A stretch of 64,000 bases of DNA from assembly GCA_963559605.1 (NCBI GenBank), contig CAUWLL010000008.1, positions 16,865-80,864 of the forward strand, written 5' to 3'. Origin of the DNA: Dorea_D sp963559605. Its GTDB lineage: Bacteria; Bacillota; Clostridia; Lachnospirales; Lachnospiraceae. The position numbers and the translations under genes were made by a program. Positions 34,864 to 43,248 of this stretch are shown here, piece by piece; the stretch's first letter is position 1; the number at the start of each line of letters is the position of its first letter. The notes below the pieces were generated by a model. That model did not search any database. It was given only the letters and a program-made list of their open reading frames with translations, and was not told the origin of the DNA.

Positions 34864-36003
34864 ATGAAACAAAACAACATGTTAGCAATGATTTTAGCAG
34901 GCGGCAGAGGATCTCGACTGCATGAGCTAACAAATAAAGTGGCGAAACCTGCTGTGTCTTACGGCGGTAAGTACCGTATTATAGATTTCCCGCTCAGTAA
35001 TTGCGCCAACAGCGGTATCGATGTTGTCGGCGTACTGACACAGTACGAATCCATCTTGCTGAACAGTTATGTAGCAGCAGGCAGACGTTGGGGATTAGAC
35101 GCCAAAGACAGCGGTGTATATGTGCTTCCTCCGCGAGAAACTGCCGACTCTAATCTGGACGTCTACAGAGGTACTGCCGACGCCATTTCACAAAACATTG
35201 ATTTTATAGATACATATTCCCCGGAATATATCTTGATTTTATCCGGAGACCACATTTATAAAATGAATTATGACAAGATGCTCCGCGCACATAAGGAAAA
35301 CAATGCGGATGTAACTATTGCCGTTCTTCCTGTTCCGATGCGTGAAGCAAGCCGTTTCGGCATTATGAACACAGATGAAAATGGAAAAATTGTTGAATTT
35401 GAAGAAAAGCCGGAAAATCCAAAGAGCAATCTTGCTTCTATGGGAATTTATATTTTCAATTGGAAACTGCTCCGCAAAACGTTGATCGCAGATATGAAAG
35501 ATTCAGATTCCAGCCATGATTTCGGAAAAGACGTTATTCCGACTCTCTTAAATGACGGAAAGTCCTTGTACGCCTATAAATTCGAAGGATACTGGAAAGA
35601 CGTCGGAACCATCGATTCTCTCTGGGAAGCAAACATGGATCTTCTTGCACCGAACAATGAACTGGACTTAAGCGATCCATCCTGGAAAATATATACCGAA
35701 GATACCACAACACTGCCTCAGTATATCGGTCCGGACGCCGACATCAAACGCGCGTTCATTACGCAGGGCTGTATCATTGAGGGAGAGGTGAAAAATTCTG
35801 TACTGTTCACCGGAGCAAAAGTCGGACCGGGAGCAAAAGTTGTCGACAGTGTTCTCATGCCCGGTTCCGTTGTTGAAGCAGGAGCGCAAGTCACACGCGC
35901 CATTGTCAGCGACCGTGTCGTGATCGGAAAAGACGCTGTGGCAGGCGATGCTAAGAGCGAACACATCGAGCTTGTTTCAAAACGTGTAAAGGGGGTAGAA
36001 TAA
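34864..36003 (+). CDS. glgC: Glucose-1-phosphate adenylyltransferase, catalytic subunit
   Basis: A 379-residue ADP-glucose pyrophosphorylase making ADP-glucose from ATP and glucose-1-phosphate for glycogen synthesis. The nucleotide loop AGGRGSRLHELT (residues 12-23) and KPAVSYGGKYRIIDFPLSN are intact. The C-terminal left-handed beta-helix has hexapeptide-like repeats (GCIIEGEVKNSVLFTGAKVG). The ATG at 34864 follows GAGAGGG. It is one base from glgD, with which it forms the heterotetramer known in Firmicutes. Confidence 0.97.
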   Translation: MKQNNMLAMILAGGRGSRLHELTNKVAKPAVSYGGKYRIIDFPLSNCANSGIDVVGVLTQYESILLNSYVAAGRRWGLDAKDSGVYVLPPRETADSNLDVYRGTADAISQNIDFIDTYSPEYILILSGDHIYKMNYDKMLRAHKENNADVTIAVLPVPMREASRFGIMNTDENGKIVEFEEKPENPKSNLASMGIYIFNWKLLRKTLIADMKDSDSSHDFGKDVIPTLLNDGKSLYAYKFEGYWKDVGTIDSLWEANMDLLAPNNELDLSDPSWKIYTEDTTTLPQYIGPDADIKRAFITQGCIIEGEVKNSVLFTGAKVGPGAKVVDSVLMPGSVVEAGAQVTRAIVSDRVVIGKDAVAGDAKSEHIELVSKRVKGVE

Positions 36004-36004
36004 T

Positions 36005-37120
36005 ATGGCTAAAGCATTAGGAATCGTAAGTTTTGCCGGTAATCATGTACGAGTAGACGGACTGAGAGCATTTCGCCCGGCGGCGGCATTCTCTTTCCTT
36101 GGCAGATACCGTATCATCGACTTCCCAATCTCAAACATGAGTAACAGCGGAATCGATCATGTACAAGTATATATAAGAAGACAGCCGCGCTCTCTTACAG
36201 AACATCTGGGAAGCGGCCGGCATTACAATATTAACTCCAAGCGCGGAAAACTCCACCTTCTCTTTGCAGAGAACAGCCTTGGACAAGATATATACAACAC
36301 AGATATTGCATCTTATTTTGCCAACCTGGAATGTATTGAAAATGCACCGCAGCAATATGTAGTCATTGCTCCAAGTTATATGATCTACAGACAGGATTAC
36401 GATGCATTGTTAAATACACACATTGAGTCCGGCGCTGACATTACACTTTTATACCACAATATGGACAACGCTAAGGATCATTTCCTGAATTGCTACACTC
36501 TGAACCTGAACAAGCAAAAAGGTGTGCTGGGTCTGGATGTCAATCAAGGAAACACAAAAACGAAAAACATCTTCATGGAAACCTACGTAATGAAAAAGGA
36601 GTTGTTTATAAATCTCATAAAAGAAGGAAGAAAAGTTTCTTCTGCATATACGCTGGCAGACATCTTAGACCTTGCCTGTGATGAGCTGGATGTTCGCGGA
36701 GTATCCCATAAAGGTTATTTTGCGGCGGCAAATGATTTCCATGGCTATTTTGATGCCAACCTTTCGCTCATTGATTTCAAAACCTCCAACAGCCTGTTCC
36801 ACGAGGACTGGCCGATTTACACTCGTACCAGCGACTCTTGTCCGACACAGTATTTTGAATCTTCTACCGTCAAAAACTCTGTCGTATCTAACGGATGTAA
36901 GATAAAAGGAAATGTCGAAAATTCTGTTTTAGGACGTGGATGTATTATCAAAGAAGGAGCTGTGGTAAAGAACTGCGTACTTCTTTCTGATGTTGTGATC
37001 GGAAAAGACGTGCATATTGAAAACTTTGTCGTAGACAGAAATGCAAAGATTGTTCATACAAAAGAAGTCCTTGCAGACGAAGCAGGACCCGGATATGTAA
37101 AACGAGGTGACAAGCTGTAA
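36005..37120 (+). CDS. glgD: GlgD, regulatory subunit of ADP-glucose pyrophosphorylase
   Basis: A 371-residue GlgC paralogue. The catalytic nucleotide loop is lost (ALGIVSFAGNHVRVDGLRAF in place of a GGRG loop), while the fold-defining LGRYRIIDFPISNMSNSGI and the C-terminal beta-helix (GCKIKGNVENSVLGRGCIIK) remain. Known GlgD proteins activate GlgC in a mixed complex. It overlaps nothing, starts 2 bp after the glgC stop and ends at a strong terminator. Confidence 0.96.
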   Translation: MAKALGIVSFAGNHVRVDGLRAFRPAAAFSFLGRYRIIDFPISNMSNSGIDHVQVYIRRQPRSLTEHLGSGRHYNINSKRGKLHLLFAENSLGQDIYNTDIASYFANLECIENAPQQYVVIAPSYMIYRQDYDALLNTHIESGADITLLYHNMDNAKDHFLNCYTLNLNKQKGVLGLDVNQGNTKTKNIFMETYVMKKELFINLIKEGRKVSSAYTLADILDLACDELDVRGVSHKGYFAAANDFHGYFDANLSLIDFKTSNSLFHEDWPIYTRTSDSCPTQYFESSTVKNSVVSNGCKIKGNVENSVLGRGCIIKEGAVVKNCVLLSDVVIGKDVHIENFVVDRNAKIVHTKEVLADEAGPGYVKRGDKL

Positions 37121-37125
37121 ATAAT

Positions 37126-37170
37126 ACAAAATACGGATGCCCATGTTTGGGCATCCGTATTTTGTCTGTG
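37126..37170. terminator. Bidirectional terminator between glgD and purC
   Basis: An 18-bp perfect inverted repeat (37126-37143 and 37148-37165) with a TGTT loop, starting ACAAAATACGG and ending CCGTATTTTGT, separates the convergent glgD and purC. The T-rich outer ends serve both directions. Confidence 0.93.
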
Positions 37171-37173
37171 TTT

Positions 37174-38046
37174 TTATTTTAATGATTCTCCGGTCAGCAT
37201 CTCATATCCCTGGAGATATTTTCCGATGGTCTTTTCTACAATATCCTGCGGCAGTGTCCAATCGTTACCCGGATTCTCTTTCAGCCAGTCACGGGCAAAC
37301 TGCTTATCAAAAGACGGCTGTCCATGTCCCGGCTCGTATCCCTCTACCGGCCAGAAACGTGAACTGTCCGGTGTAAGCATTTCGTCGCCGAGTACGATGT
37401 TGCCCTCCTCGTCCAGACCAAACTCAAACTTAGTGTCCGCAATAATGATCCCTTTGCTCAGTGCATACTCCGCACATTTCTTATATAATGCAATCGTATA
37501 GTCCCGAAGTTTCTCCGCATATTCCTGACCTTTTCCCGGAAACTGTTTCTCAAGATGCTCAATACTCTGCTCATAGGAAATGTTCTCGTCATGATCTCCA
37601 ATCTCTGCTTTTGTAGATGGTGTGTAGATTGGCTCCGGCAGTTTATCAGACTCTTTCAATCCCTCCGGCAGTTCGATCCCACATACTTTTCCTGTTTCCA
37701 GGTAACTTGCCCATCCACTTCCGGTAATATAACCACGCACAATACACTCCACCGGAAGCATCTCCAGTTTACGGCACATCATACTGTTTCCGTCAAACTT
37801 CGGCTGTCTGAAAAACTCAGGCATATCATTTACATCCACGGAAATCATGTGATTTGGCAGAATATCCCTAGTCATATCAAACCAGAATTTAGACATCTGC
37901 GTAAGCACTGCGCCTTTTTTTGTAATCTCATTGTTCAAAATAACATCAAAGCAACTGATACGGTCTGTGGCAACCATAATAAGGCTGTCGCCGTTATCAT
38001 AAATCTCACGTACTTTACCTTCTTTGATCGGTTTCATTTCCTGCAT
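37174..38046 (-). CDS. purC: SAICAR synthase (phosphoribosylaminoimidazole-succinocarboxamide synthase)
   Basis: A 290-residue PurC of the longer form. It joins aspartate to CAIR in purine synthesis using ATP. The N-terminus KEGKVREIYDNGDSLIMVAT, the signature LPVECIVRGYITGSGW and the ADTKFEFG and DSSRFWP motifs are all present. It stands alone between ribU and the terminator shared with glgD. AGGTG precedes the ATG at 38046. A TTGCTA-18-TATAAA promoter-like pair lies in the 88-bp gap after ribU. Confidence 0.95.
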   Translation of the reverse strand: MQEMKPIKEGKVREIYDNGDSLIMVATDRISCFDVILNNEITKKGAVLTQMSKFWFDMTRDILPNHMISVDVNDMPEFFRQPKFDGNSMMCRKLEMLPVECIVRGYITGSGWASYLETGKVCGIELPEGLKESDKLPEPIYTPSTKAEIGDHDENISYEQSIEHLEKQFPGKGQEYAEKLRDYTIALYKKCAEYALSKGIIIADTKFEFGLDEEGNIVLGDEMLTPDSSRFWPVEGYEPGHGQPSFDKQFARDWLKENPGNDWTLPQDIVEKTIGKYLQGYEMLTGESLK

Positions 38047-38133
38047 TTTTCACACCTCGTATATACTTTTCATTTATTAATCAGCATAATAAAAGTAACA
38101 TGTTTTATAAGAAATTGCAATAACCAATAGCAA

Positions 38134-38703
38134 TTACTTTCTAAGAAATGCCGCAATTCTTTTGTACACAAAAAATGTAACCGCGCCGTTAATTCCCGCT
38201 TTTACCAGATTGAATTCCACGATGAACGGCATTAACGACCATATAACATCTCTTGACACTCCCATAAACAGCGGTGTAATAATGAGATTTGCGCCGACCA
38301 TCACGGCTCCCATTGCCAACATTCCGAGAATCAGGCCGATAACCGCCTGTTTTTTTGACTTATCTTTTTTGTAGACGGTTCCTGCAATGGATACCAGCGT
38401 ACTCGTTGCTATAATATGCATCAGTATTCCATACAGACCGCTTGAGGCGCTTACCGTCACTCCTTGGATAATCGATGTAACAACCGTCAAGATCACGCCT
38501 ACTGCCGGGCCAAAGGCAAACGTCCCGATCAAGATGGAAATATCCGCCGGATCATATTCCAAAAACGGAACAACCGGAAAGATCGGGAAATGGATGAAAT
38601 ATACCAGCACCACCGACACGGCAACCAGCATTCCCAGCTTTACCAGCTTCATGGTCGCATGACCGCTTACTTTGTTTGTTTTTTCTACTACTTCCTGTGA
38701 CAT
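38134..38703 (-). CDS. ribU: Riboflavin ECF transporter S component RibU
   Basis: A 189-residue membrane protein with six hydrophobic helices and the RibU-type first part (PIFPVVPFLEYDPADISILI, then GPAVGVILTVVTSIIQG). It binds riboflavin and would work with a shared EcfAAT module not in this window. AGGAGG 7 bases before the ATG at 38703 sets the start. The FMN riboswitch upstream confirms the substrate class. Confidence 0.93.
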   Translation of the reverse strand: MSQEVVEKTNKVSGHATMKLVKLGMLVAVSVVLVYFIHFPIFPVVPFLEYDPADISILIGTFAFGPAVGVILTVVTSIIQGVTVSASSGLYGILMHIIATSTLVSIAGTVYKKDKSKKQAVIGLILGMLAMGAVMVGANLIITPLFMGVSRDVIWSLMPFIVEFNLVKAGINGAVTFFVYKRIAAFLRK

Positions 38704-38746
38704 ATCAATTCCTCCTGAAACTTTATTGTGAAGAATCTGACGAAAC

Positions 38747-38792
38747 AAAAAATGCCTTGAAACCTAAAAAACATTAAGTTCCAAGACATTAA
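38747..38792 (-). terminator. Attenuator terminator of the FMN riboswitch
   Basis: On the minus strand AATGTCTTGGAAC and GTTTCAAGGCATT pair and are followed by TTTTTG, between the riboswitch and ribU. When FMN binds, this hairpin should form and stop transcription. Confidence 0.85.
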
Positions 38793-38814
38793 AATACTAT
38801 TCTTACAGTACCTT

Positions 38815-38949
38815 GTTTCTTTCATCCGGACTATACCGTTGGTATGGGATTCTTACCCATTCCTGCCGTCAACTTTTGCTTTCGGCTCGCGGACTTATGG
38901 CTTATCTTACGCCCATCACCGCCAGTGAGGAATCACACCTCGCCCTGAA
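38815..38949 (-). promoter_or_regulatory. FMN riboswitch (RFN element)
   Basis: The minus strand carries the RFN words in order: CAGGGCGAGGTGTGATTCCT, CACTGGCGGT, AGTCCGCGAGCC, then GTTGACGGCAGGAATGGG and ACGGTATAGTCCGGATGAAA. These form the conserved six-stem junction that binds FMN. It lies before ribU with an attenuator downstream, so it lowers riboflavin uptake when FMN is plentiful. It begins only 43 bp after the modC stop. Confidence 0.97.
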
Positions 38950-38966
38950 ACAGATTATTCACTTAT

Positions 38967-38995
38967 AAAATACGCCTGTTTTCTTCCCTTGTCAA
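38967..38995 (-). promoter_or_regulatory. Promoter of the FMN riboswitch/ribU transcript
   Basis: TTGACA (38990-38995, minus strand) is 17 bp from TATTTT (38967-38972). The -35 overlaps the last codon of modC, so ribU has its own promoter at the very end of the molybdenum operon. Confidence 0.65.
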
Positions 38996-40197
38996 TTCTT
39001 TTTGACCATAAAATCACTCTTTTTCAGCCACAACACACACTCCGGCGGTATTCTGAAGAAAATTCTGTCACCCACCTCATAACTCTGTTGTCCAGACTTT
39101 GGGATCTCTGCCCGGATCGTTCCGGCAGTTTCCTTTAATGGCCGGATCACGTAGATGTAATCAAACGGAGCTTCAATACGCCGCTTGACCACTCCCTCCG
39201 TCAATCCCTCAAGACTTCCTCTCTTCTTTGACCCCATCGGTTCTGAACCTTCAGATCCTCTCCTCTCACCCCCAGATCCGGCAGGATATATCTGTACATC
39301 ATGGGCACGGATCCCCACACTTTGTACGCGATGACCGTCTATATCTCCCGGAACCGGCAACGTACAATTCCACGCCGGAATTACGAGATACTGCCTCTGC
39401 CCACGAGCAGATTCTGTATTTTCTGATTCCCGCTCTGTCACATTCTCTACATCCGCAATATTTTTACACCCCGTCAGAATCGCCGCCGACACCGTTCCCG
39501 GTTTCTGAAAAATCTCTCTTTTCTCCCCGCATACTTCCATTTGGCCCTCGTGGATAATGCCAATCCGTTCGCACAAGCGATAAATCTCATCTCGGTTGTG
39601 AGACACCAAAAGCGCCGTCACCTGTATCTGTTCCAACCAGTCTAATATCTCCTGCTCTATCTGCCATTTGAGATAGCTGTCGATAGCGGAAAACGGCTCG
39701 TCCAGCAGAACGATCTCCGGCTCTGTGATCATCATCCTGGCAATGGCAACACGCTGTTTCTGACCACCGGACAGTGCAGACGGGTATTTCTTTTCCAATC
39801 CGTTCAATCGGAACTGCCGAATATATTTTTCCACCAGCTTTTGCTTTTCCGATCTTCTTCTACGTTTATTGCCATCTGTTCCTGCCAACGTTCCGGCTCC
39901 TATGGCTATGTTTTCTTCCACTGTCATATTCGGAAACAGCGCATATTCCTGAAACAAAAATCCCACTTTCCGCTCCCCGGGCGAAAGGTTGATTCCTGCC
40001 GAAGAGTCGAAAAGCACTCTGCCGTTTAACACGATCCGCCCTTCATCCGGCGTTTCAATGCCTGCGATACATTTGAGCGTCAAACTCTTGCCGCAGCCAC
40101 TTTCTCCCAAAACACCGAACACTTCTTCTCCTGTCTGAAACGCTACATCCAGCTTAAAATCCGAAAAACATTTCTTGATACGCACCTCTATCGCCAT
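38992..40197 (-). CDS. modC: Molybdate ABC transporter ATPase
   Basis: A 401-residue ATPase with Walker A GESGCGKS, signature LSGGQKQRVAIARM and Walker B IVLLDEPFSAID. The C-terminal part carries a MOP/TOBE-like oxyanion-binding region (GIRAHDVQIYPAG). It powers molybdate import with ModB. The start at 40197, behind AAGGAGG, overlaps the modB stop by 10 bp; the longer open frame to 40452 is a shadow of modB. A low-complexity insert of charged and Gly residues lies near 335-360. Confidence 0.93.
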   Translation of the reverse strand: MAIEVRIKKCFSDFKLDVAFQTGEEVFGVLGESGCGKSLTLKCIAGIETPDEGRIVLNGRVLFDSSAGINLSPGERKVGFLFQEYALFPNMTVEENIAIGAGTLAGTDGNKRRRRSEKQKLVEKYIRQFRLNGLEKKYPSALSGGQKQRVAIARMMITEPEIVLLDEPFSAIDSYLKWQIEQEILDWLEQIQVTALLVSHNRDEIYRLCERIGIIHEGQMEVCGEKREIFQKPGTVSAAILTGCKNIADVENVTERESENTESARGQRQYLVIPAWNCTLPVPGDIDGHRVQSVGIRAHDVQIYPAGSGGERRGSEGSEPMGSKKRGSLEGLTEGVVKRRIEAPFDYIYVIRPLKETAGTIRAEIPKSGQQSYEVGDRIFFRIPPECVLWLKKSDFMVKKN

Positions 40198-40853
40198 GCA
40201 TTTCCTCCTTTTCTGCCGGATACAACATTCATCAATACAATAAAAAAGACCGACATCCCCACAATTATCGCTGCCCACCGAAATGCAAGCGCACGATTTC
40301 CGTTCTGCATCGCCGTGTAAATGGCGATTGCCGCCGTCTGCGTCCTGCCGGGAATGTTTCCTGCTAACATAACAGTAGCTCCAAACTCGCCCATCGCCCT
40401 TGTAAATGCCAGAATCACTCCTGCCATAATGGTCGGCAGGCAATTTGGACACACGATTTTAAAAAAAATACAGGCATTTGACAGTCCCAATGTCTGCCCT
40501 GCATAGATCAGTGTCTGATCCATCTGCTCAAATGCTCCTCTCGCCGTCCGATATAAAAGCGGAAATGACACAACTGCGGACGCGATCACCATTCCCGTCT
40601 GCGAAAACACGACCTGAATCCCATGTTCCGTCAGCCAACTGCCTGCCACACTGTTCTTCCCAAAAAAGAGCAGCAGAAAAAAACCTACCACTGTAGGCGG
40701 AAGCACCATGGGAAGCGTACAAATCACATCCAAAATACTTTTTCCTTTTTTCATCCGGGCAGCCCCATACGCTATCGGTATCCCCGCGAGAACAACCAGC
40801 ATCGTAGCAGCCGCAGCCGCCTTAAGGGACAGCAGTAATGGTGTAAAATCCAT
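40188..40853 (-). CDS. modB: Molybdate ABC transporter permease
   Basis: A 221-residue ModB with about five helices. The ABC-permease loop AGQTLGLSNACIFFKIVCPN and the ModB-typical AFTRAMGEFGATVMLAGNIP are visible. It forms the dimeric channel that receives molybdate from ModA. It starts 19 bp after the modA stop behind GAGAGG. Confidence 0.95.
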   Translation of the reverse strand: MDFTPLLLSLKAAAAATMLVVLAGIPIAYGAARMKKGKSILDVICTLPMVLPPTVVGFFLLLFFGKNSVAGSWLTEHGIQVVFSQTGMVIASAVVSFPLLYRTARGAFEQMDQTLIYAGQTLGLSNACIFFKIVCPNCLPTIMAGVILAFTRAMGEFGATVMLAGNIPGRTQTAAIAIYTAMQNGNRALAFRWAAIIVGMSVFFIVLMNVVSGRKGGNAWR

Positions 40854-40871
40854 AAGTTCGGACCTCTCGTT

Positions 40872-41759
40872 CTATTCCTGTGTATACGGCGCAAATCCAT
40901 AAGCCCGCAATATATCGGATACTTCTGCGGTTTTCAAAAACTCTAAAAACTGCGCCGCTTCTTCTTTCTCCTTCGAACCAGACACCATACCTGCCGGATA
41001 AATGACCGGTTCACAACTTCCTTCCGGAGCCTCACATACAACCTCTACATTTTTCTCAATCTGCGCATCCGTGGCATACACAATCCCGCACTGCACATTC
41101 CCCGTTGCAACCCAGTCCAGAACTTGTCTTACATTCGTGGCAAGATTGGCTTTCTTCTGAATCTGCTCCCAAAGTCCAAGTTTTTTATAAATATCTTCCG
41201 TATACTGTCCCACCGGAACATCTGCATTTCCGATGGCGACCATTGAGATCTTGTCTGTCGCAGTCTCTTCAAAGGACGCAGGTCTTACGTCCGAATCTTT
41301 GGGCACAATTAAAACCACTTTATTTTCTAACAAAGAAAAATCACTGCCGTCTTCAATCATACCCCCGGCTTTCAATTCGTCCATCTGCTTCATTGCCGCC
41401 GAAATAAATACATCCGCCGGAGCTCCTTGCTCAATCTGCGTTTTCAGCGTTCCTGACGAATCGAACTGGAAAACAAAATCTATGTTACCATGCTTCTTCT
41501 GATATGCTTTTCCAATCTCCTGCATCGCATCCGTCATACTCGCCGCCGCCAATACATGAAGCTCTGTTGTTTCTGTCTTTTTATCCGACTTTGCTTGTCC
41601 TTTCAGTTCCGGCGCTTTCTTCTCTCGCTCCGCGAGTTCATAAGGATAGCCGCCTCAAGAAGCCCCGGAAGGGGAACATCTGTCTGCGTACGCTAAAAAA
41701 CCCGCCAAACCTGCAAGAAGCACAACTATAAAAATTAAATTTCTTTTCTTTCCATTCAT
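40872..41759 (-). CDS. modA: Molybdate-binding protein ModA with an in-frame UGA (candidate selenoprotein)
   Basis: A 295-codon frame. Residues 1-24 are a membrane signal/anchor (NLIFIVVLLAGLAGFLA), residues 64-295 a standard ModA domain (LHVLAAASMTDAMQEI, SSGTLKTQIEQGAPADVFIS). Between them, codon 35 is TGA (41655-41657) in the context DRCSPSGAS-UGA-GGYPYELAERE. The ATG at 41759 overlaps the MOSC gene stop as ATGA and has GGAG 8 bases upstream. The only in-frame ATG after the UGA lies inside the first ModA strand, has no ribosome binding site and would lose the signal peptide. A stem-loop follows the UGA. Selenocysteine is my preferred reading; a nonsense mutation in an otherwise intact gene is the alternative. 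Confidence 0.72.
41605..41657 (-). promoter_or_regulatory. Putative bacterial SECIS stem-loop downstream of the modA UGA
   Basis: On the minus strand the UGA (41655-41657) is followed at once by a foldable segment. The arms are GGCG/CGCC at the base, CTT/AAG in the middle and CTCGC/GCGAG at the top (41624-41636), with a GGA apical loop starting 23 bases after the UGA. Bacterial SECIS elements need a short upper stem with G in the first loop positions, 16-37 bases from the UGA, which this meets. A clear bulged U is not obvious, so this is suggestive only. Confidence 0.5.
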
Positions 41760-42187
41760 CTTAACAACTCCAATTCATCCCCGGTTTTTATAATTCCACC
41801 GTGTTCCACCGTACAAAATACACCCTCTCTTGGCATAATGCAGTCTCCCATCGTCCGAAAGATCTCGCACCCATGATGGCATTCCTTCCCAATCTGGGTG
41901 AGTACGAGCACAACCTCACCACACCGAAACTTCGTTCCTATCGGAAATCTCTTAAAATCATATCCTTCTACCACCAGATTTTCGCCAAAATCTCCAAACT
42001 CTACATCCGCCCCTTTTTGTCGGAACTCCTCAATCCTCTCATAGGACAGAAGACTCACCTGCCGATGCCAGTTTCCTGCGTGAGCGTCTCCTTCAAGCCC
42101 ATAATTTTCTATGAAAACCGCCTTGCCTATATTCTCTTTTCTCGTCCCTTTCTCTCTGCTGATACAAACCGCTTTCACAGTTCCCAT
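41756..42187 (-). CDS. MOSC-domain protein
   Basis: A 143-residue stand-alone MOSC domain, the fold found at the C-terminus of molybdenum cofactor sulfurase. The motifs GLEGDAHAGNWHRQVSLLS and FGENLVVEGYDFKRFPIGTK and the late Cys-rich ECHHGCEIF are visible. Such proteins are thought to handle sulfur (or here perhaps selenium) on the molybdenum cofactor. It lies between the MoeA-like gene and modA in the same operon; its stop overlaps the modA start. Confidence 0.9.
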   Translation of the reverse strand: MGTVKAVCISREKGTRKENIGKAVFIENYGLEGDAHAGNWHRQVSLLSYERIEEFRQKGADVEFGDFGENLVVEGYDFKRFPIGTKFRCGEVVLVLTQIGKECHHGCEIFRTMGDCIMPREGVFCTVEHGGIIKTGDELELLR

Positions 42188-42222
42188 GATCCTCTTACCT
42201 TTCTAATTCTGCCAATTTTCGA

Positions 42223-43248
42223 TTAATACCCCTTGCCAAAACTACAATTCGGATAATGACAACTTTCACATCCAAGGCAAAGCCCTCCGTGCCCCATAGC
42301 CGCGATCTCTCTTTTGTCAATCCGAACGTCCGCCAATACTCTGGGCAGCAGAAGGTCAAACACTGTAGCCTTGGCGTACATGACACATCCCGGGAGTCCC
42401 AGAATCGGGGTGTTGTCTTCATAGTATCCAAGTACCAGCATTGCCCCCGGAAGTACCGGAGCGCCGTAAGTAATAACTTCTGCCCCTGATTTTTGAATCG
42501 CTCCCGGCGTTCGATCGTCGGGATCTACACTCATCCCACCGGTGCAAAGAATCAGATCCGCACCGCTTTTTCTGGAATTTTGAATCGCACGCAGGATCTT
42601 TTCATCCTCATCTGGTACAACTTCATGAAAAAGGACTTCCACCCCAAACTGCTCCAGCTTTTCCTTAATAACAGGAGTAAATGTATCCTGTATTCTTCCG
42701 TAATACACTTCATTTCCGGTAGTGACGACCGCCGCCGTCTTTCGCACAAACGGTTTGATCTCCAAAATCGGCTTCTCTGCGCCGATTTTCTTAACCGCAT
42801 TCATTCTGGCTTCCTCGATCACCAGCGGAATAATTCTCATTCCTGCCAGCTTATCTCCCGGCTTCACTGCCTGATTGGTATGTCTTGTAGCAATCATCAC
42901 ATCCTCCAGACAGTTGATTTCCACAAGACGTTTTGTATCTACAAGAAATACTCCGCATGTATCCGCAAGCAGTTCTATCTTTCCCTCTTTCACCGGAGTT
43001 TCTTTCATGTATTTATTCTTGCAAACAGAAACAAGGATTTCTGCCGCCTCATTTTCGTGCAGCATGCCTTCCGTTTTTTCCCACACATAGAGATGATCTT
43101 TCCCCAGCGACAGAAGCTTCGGAATGTCGTCTTTTGTCACAATATGTCCTTTCCGAAATGCTGTGTCTTTCTTTTCATCTTTGATGATTACCGTAATGTC
43201 ATGGCAGATGACATGCCCTTCTGCATGGATGGTTTCTATTTGCTTCAT
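42223..43248 (-). CDS. MoeA-like molybdopterin-binding protein with Cys-rich tail
   Basis: A 341-residue protein with an N-terminal MoeA-related region and a C-terminal MoCF_biosynth domain (AAVVTTGNEVYYGRIQD, then GADLILCTGGMSVDPDD and GLPGCVMYAKATVFDLLL). The C-terminal 20 residues hold four cysteines in CLGCESCHYPNC, a possible metal or Fe-S site absent from ordinary MoeA. It probably inserts or handles molybdenum on the pterin. It follows the HipA-like gene with no gap (43249/43248). Confidence 0.85.
   Translation of the reverse strand: MKQIETIHAEGHVICHDITVIIKDEKKDTAFRKGHIVTKDDIPKLLSLGKDHLYVWEKTEGMLHENEAAEILVSVCKNKYMKETPVKEGKIELLADTCGVFLVDTKRLVEINCLEDVMIATRHTNQAVKPGDKLAGMRIIPLVIEEARMNAVKKIGAEKPILEIKPFVRKTAAVVTTGNEVYYGRIQDTFTPVIKEKLEQFGVEVLFHEVVPDEDEKILRAIQNSRKSGADLILCTGGMSVDPDDRTPGAIQKSGAEVITYGAPVLPGAMLVLGYYEDNTPILGLPGCVMYAKATVFDLLLPRVLADVRIDKREIAAMGHGGLCLGCESCHYPNCSFGKGY

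Noticed and set aside
39846..40452. N-terminal extension of modC to 40452
   Set aside because: The extra 85 residues are read out of frame through modB, and a strong AAGGAGG precedes the ATG at 40197.
40872..41552. modA beginning at the internal ATG in AAASMTD
   Set aside because: It lacks a ribosome binding site, a signal peptide and the first strand of the ModA fold. The frame extends upstream through the TGA to a well-placed start at 41759.
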